From Ridgeia piscesae (lineage: Eukaryota; Annelida; Polychaeta; Sabellida; Siboglinidae): a DNA stretch of 64,000 nucleotides. Below the pieces are notes generated by a model that saw only the letters and a program-made list of their open reading frames with translations, was not told the DNA's origin and made no database searches. This document shows positions 61,249-64,000 of the stretch, piece after piece. Positions within the stretch are counted from its first letter, which is position 1, and each line of letters begins with the position of its first letter. The position numbers and the translations under genes are program-made. The stretch covers positions 192,501 through 256,500 of the forward strand of contig JAODUO010000423.1 in assembly GCA_025642075.2 (NCBI GenBank). The letters run 5' to 3'.

Positions 61249-63980
61249 CTGAAACAGAAGGGCAATCATTATAAATGTCGTACAGTGATGGGTATCATGC
61301 ATTTATTGCCAGACACAAAAGGTAGAATTTTTTTTAAAAAAATCACCAGGGAGAATAACATACAATGTCCTCTTTTGGCTAGTATATGTAAGTTTGCCTT
61401 TAGTTAATTATATATATATCGTAGTTTCAATAAATTTGATTTGAACATGTTTTTCTGCCAGATTATGACAACTTTATTAGTTGGCACGGTAGAGTATGTC
61501 ACAATCAAAATGATGTGTATACCCCATCAATCTACTTTGATGTTTACAAAGTAGTATATCCTATAGTAATGTTAACAATTACCTTCTGTAATGCTTTATA
61601 TCCTAAGGCATTTGAGCTCAGAGGTGCAACATACTACAATCGTTAGACATAATCATGATTGGGGACAGACGAGTCATTATTAGAGCAAGGGACTGCGGAA
61701 TGTTTAGGACGGAGATGTGATTTCAAACAAATAAATTTAATCGGAGTATTAATTGAATTTTTTTTTAGGGTGCAGCATCCAGATGTTGGATCCGTTACGT
61801 TACTAGCAAACAGGTCATAGGTCAACCAGGGCTGGGTTCAGGTACTTGTGTATTCAAGTGTAGTGTTTTGTACTTACCACTTTGCTTAGTACTTTTACAA
61901 GTACTTTTACAAATAGTTTTGATGTATGTTTTCTTTACATGATTTGTACTTTCCCGTCTGACTGTCTGGACTAGTTTTGCACCAACTGAGTGATTTCAGT
62001 GTGGTGTTGCAACCAGATGTGACTGCTGAACATTTCACGTTCTTGAACTTGCCTATCATTTTAGGCAAGTACTTGTACTTGCCAAAATTCAAAGCACTTG
62101 AAATCCATAGACTTGTACTCAAGTACATTGTAAAAAATTAAAAGTACTTGAAATTGAGAGTTCTTGTTCTCATCCCTGGTGTCAACTGCCACAGTGCTGA
62201 CATCTAGTGATCATACATCTTTTAGCGTGGCGACAAACCAATTATGAAATTCAGACTGTTTCCCAAACGTAGTAGGAAGATGCCTAGCTACGGAGAGAGG
62301 AGAGATGTCAACAGGTCAACGCACGCATACCTGCGAGTGTCCCACTGTTTGAGGACACTGTCGTAGGATCCGGAGATGAACTGATGCTCATCGACTGGTG
62401 ACCAGGCCACTGCAGACACCCAGCCAGTGTGGGACGTAAACGTACACTTGACTACAGCGCCATCTACAGGCAAACATACACACAATATTAATAGATACAT
62501 TTTATAATTGTGTATTAGCCTCACGGATCATGAACCCCGATCTTTTTGGGTTTTACACTAGTGTGTACACTAATCACTAGTTTATCACGGTAACTCCATC
62601 AAATTCTACCTGGATGCAGGGTTGGGTTCAAATACGTATTTTTATTTGATGTCAAGTTCATTGAGCTTGCATATGACGCCACTTTCTGAGAAAGGCAGCA
62701 ACAGAAGTATGACCAGTTGCTATGACATCAACATCAAGCTGGCCAGAATGAACACAGTGTGCAACGTGATGATCCGGATAACGCCACAGAGAGGTGGGTC
62801 ATTAATCTGACTGATAGACAGGGGCAAAGTTAGCCTTTTGAAGAAAGGGTTAAATTTGCGTTTACCCCACAGATCCTCCCTGTTGATGATTTAATTACGG
62901 CAACAGAGATGGCCTGTAAGAACATCAATGAAAAACACAGGGCCGACAGGTTGAGAAGTGAGGTAGCCAAATATACAGGCCAGTATTTGAGCTGGGAGTC
63001 AGGAGGATAAGGCGTCAAAAACGTCATGAAAATGAACGGCTACAAACCTTGGATTTTCAACACCATGCAACCAAAGAGAAATCAAGAGAACGTCCAACAG
63101 AAGACAGCATGCCATAGGTCTGCCCTATATTAGTAAGCTGTCTGAACAGTTGGCAAGGATTTTCAAATCCATGACATACCAGTGTACCACAAACTTATCA
63201 ACACCCTGAGGTCCCTGCTGGTGCACCCAAAAGACAAAGCAGACAAAGTTCCAATGTCATCTACCATCCCAGTGGTATATGACATTCGAACCAAAGCTAC
63301 ACAGGGGAACCAGTGAAACCACTAGGCACACGAATTAAAGAACACCTATCAGCAGTAAGTGAACACAAGTTGAACACAGGCCACCAGTGTTCACTGACGG
63401 ATGTAAAAATCCTAGACCCTGGGGGAAGCCGTCTTTAAACAGAGACATTGGACAAGAACTCTGCCGGTCATGCTTGTGTCACATGATGTAAAAGTCATGT
63501 GACATGACCGTGAAATTCAGTCCGCTGTAAGAGACAGCTGAAATATACGGAAAACAAAGAAACAAGGTTCTTGAGAGGTAAATCATTTATTAGTTAATAA
63601 AACTCTTATATTTGATGATGTGTTTTTGTAGATGAGCTGTTTTCTTGGGTTGCTACTGTGTCTGTTTCCTTTGTACTCCTCTATACTTAGGTAATAAAGG
63701 TTATTATTATTATTACACCTGGCTTCAGAGATACAGTCCGGGCTAGATGAACTGTTTAACGAACATAATAAAACATACAACTGTACTGATAAATCTTCAC
63801 AAAGAAATTTCAGTGCAGCTGTCACTAAATCTTGAGGGTTTATAAATGACATACTCCACAATAAAACAGCTCACCTGATGTTCTTGGGTCATACAATCGC
63901 ACGTGCCTGTCAGCAGAGGCCGCCACCAGCATTCGATTAAGAGGTGAGTATGCAATGTCAAAGAAAACCTTAGTTCCTGC
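61083..63980 (-). CDS. WDR12: WDR12 (YTM1), C-terminal part: last three coding exons; 5' part beyond the window
   Basis: WD40-repeat protein of the PeBoW complex (PES1-BOP1-WDR12), needed for pre-rRNA processing and 60S subunit assembly in the nucleolus. Exons 63980-63875, 62463-62331 and 61248-61083 join in phase and encode 134 residues plus stop: [18 protein letters not shown] and [16 protein letters not shown] (one WD blade), [15 protein letters not shown] and [20 protein letters not shown] (next blade), then [17 protein letters not shown] and [16 protein letters not shown] (last blade), with a basic C-terminus. WDTRS-KAPL-DL and the blade order match WDR12/Ytm1 rather than other WD40 proteins. 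The N-terminal NLE domain and earlier blades must lie upstream, past position 64,000. Confidence 0.93.
61249..62330 (-). other. WDR12 intron (carries hAT MITE)
   Basis: A 1,082-bp intron. Apart from the hAT-like MITE it is AT-rich with no coding signal. Confidence 0.7.
61827..62178. mobile_element. hAT-like non-autonomous element (MITE), 352 bp
   Basis: Begins CAGGGCTGGGTTCAGG and ends TTCTCATCCCTG, so the ends are imperfect inverted repeats opening with CAGGG. The flanks AGGTCAAC (61,819-61,826) and GTGTCAAC (62,179-62,186) match at 6 of 8 bases, as an aged 8-bp hAT target duplication would. The interior is rich in AAGTACTTG/CAAGTACTT repeats in both orientations and has no transposase frame. 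Confidence 0.78.
62331..62463 (-). CDS. WDR12: WDR12 penultimate coding exon
   Basis: Encodes (D)[20 protein letters not shown] through [14 protein letters not shown], one complete WD blade with GH-like SHTGW and WD dipeptides. 133 bp. Acceptor TTGCCTGTAG, donor GTATGC. Confidence 0.94.
62616..62650 (+). mobile_element. hAT-type terminal fragment
   Basis: CAGGGTTGGGTTCAAATACG resembles the left end of the nearby hAT MITE. No matching right end is found, so it is either truncated or interrupted by the following Penelope-like sequence. Confidence 0.45.
62795..63485 (+). mobile_element. Penelope-like retroelement remnant, RT core deleted
   Basis: Plus-strand reading across several frames recovers ordered Penelope-like motifs. 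These are WVINLTDRQ and LLKKGLN...[15 protein letters not shown] (N-terminal), then [59 protein letters not shown] (GIY-YIG endonuclease region), [16 protein letters not shown] and [10 protein letters not shown]. The catalytic RT fingers and palm between the first and second groups are absent, and stops and frameshifts interrupt the rest. The element is antisense to WDR12 and is a non-functional relic. Confidence 0.8.
63701..63715. repeat. (TTA)5 microsatellite
   Basis: Five TTA triplets preceded by AATAAAGG. It may be the tail of the Penelope-like insertion or of another element. Confidence 0.85.
63875..63980 (-). CDS. WDR12: WDR12 antepenultimate coding exon
   Basis: Encodes [20 protein letters not shown], then [15 protein letters not shown]. 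106 bp, entering in phase 0 and leaving in phase 1. Acceptor TTATGTTTCAG, donor GTGAGC. Earlier exons lie outside the window. Confidence 0.93.
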
Positions 63981-64000
63981 CTGAAACATAACAAAACGAC

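Larger units (their letters stand above)
62464..63874 (-). other. WDR12 intron with Penelope-like remnant
   Basis: A 1,411-bp intron. It holds a hAT-type end fragment, the Penelope-like remnant and a (TTA)5 run at 63,701-63,715; the rest is unrecognised. Confidence 0.7.

Overview
The window is nuclear DNA from an animal. It holds large spliced genes with canonical GT-AG introns of 0.2 to 29 kb, an intron-less tRNA gene, tRNA-derived SINEs, hAT-type and Penelope-like transposon remnants, and many mini- and microsatellites. All three protein genes are conserved across metazoans. The intron sizes and repeat style suggest an invertebrate, perhaps a spiralian or other marine group, but the sequence alone does not settle the species.

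Layout. Positions 1-46,635 on the minus strand are one gene, a DRAK/STK17-family serine/threonine kinase. I reconstructed it as seven coding exons encoding 546 residues. Its first intron (29.3 kb) and third intron (11.1 kb) take up most of the window and contain five long minisatellites, microsatellites, fold-back elements and a decayed non-LTR reverse transcriptase. A 5.0-kb divergent intergenic region (46,636-51,660) holds the DRAK promoter side, with a palindromic CRE, a tRNA-Asn(GTT) gene and a tRNA-derived SINE. Positions 51,661-58,124 on the plus strand are MSL1, the scaffold of the MSL histone H4K16 acetyltransferase complex: eight coding exons, 479 residues, with an N-terminal coiled coil and a C-terminal PEHE domain. 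Converging on it from the right, on the minus strand, are the last three coding exons of WDR12 (61,083-63,980), a ribosome-biogenesis WD40 protein whose 5' part lies beyond the window. WDR12 introns contain a hAT-like MITE with near-matching 8-bp target duplications, a hAT end fragment and a Penelope-like element that has lost its RT core.

The three genes share no pathway: apoptotic kinase signalling, chromatin acetylation and 60S ribosome assembly. DRAK and MSL1 are divergent; MSL1 and WDR12 are convergent, with facing poly(A) signals about 570 bp apart.

The most unusual feature is in the kinase gene. Three of its six 3' splice sites abut tandem repeats. At exon 7 about 16 copies of a ~60-bp unit each carry a complete-looking acceptor (branch-like TGAC, pyrimidine tract, CAG), and the nearest upstream copy would add 20 residues in frame. 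At exon 2 the duplicated unit includes the acceptor and the first bases of the exon that encode the glycine-rich loop. At exon 5 a 19-bp repeat begins 21 nt from the acceptor.
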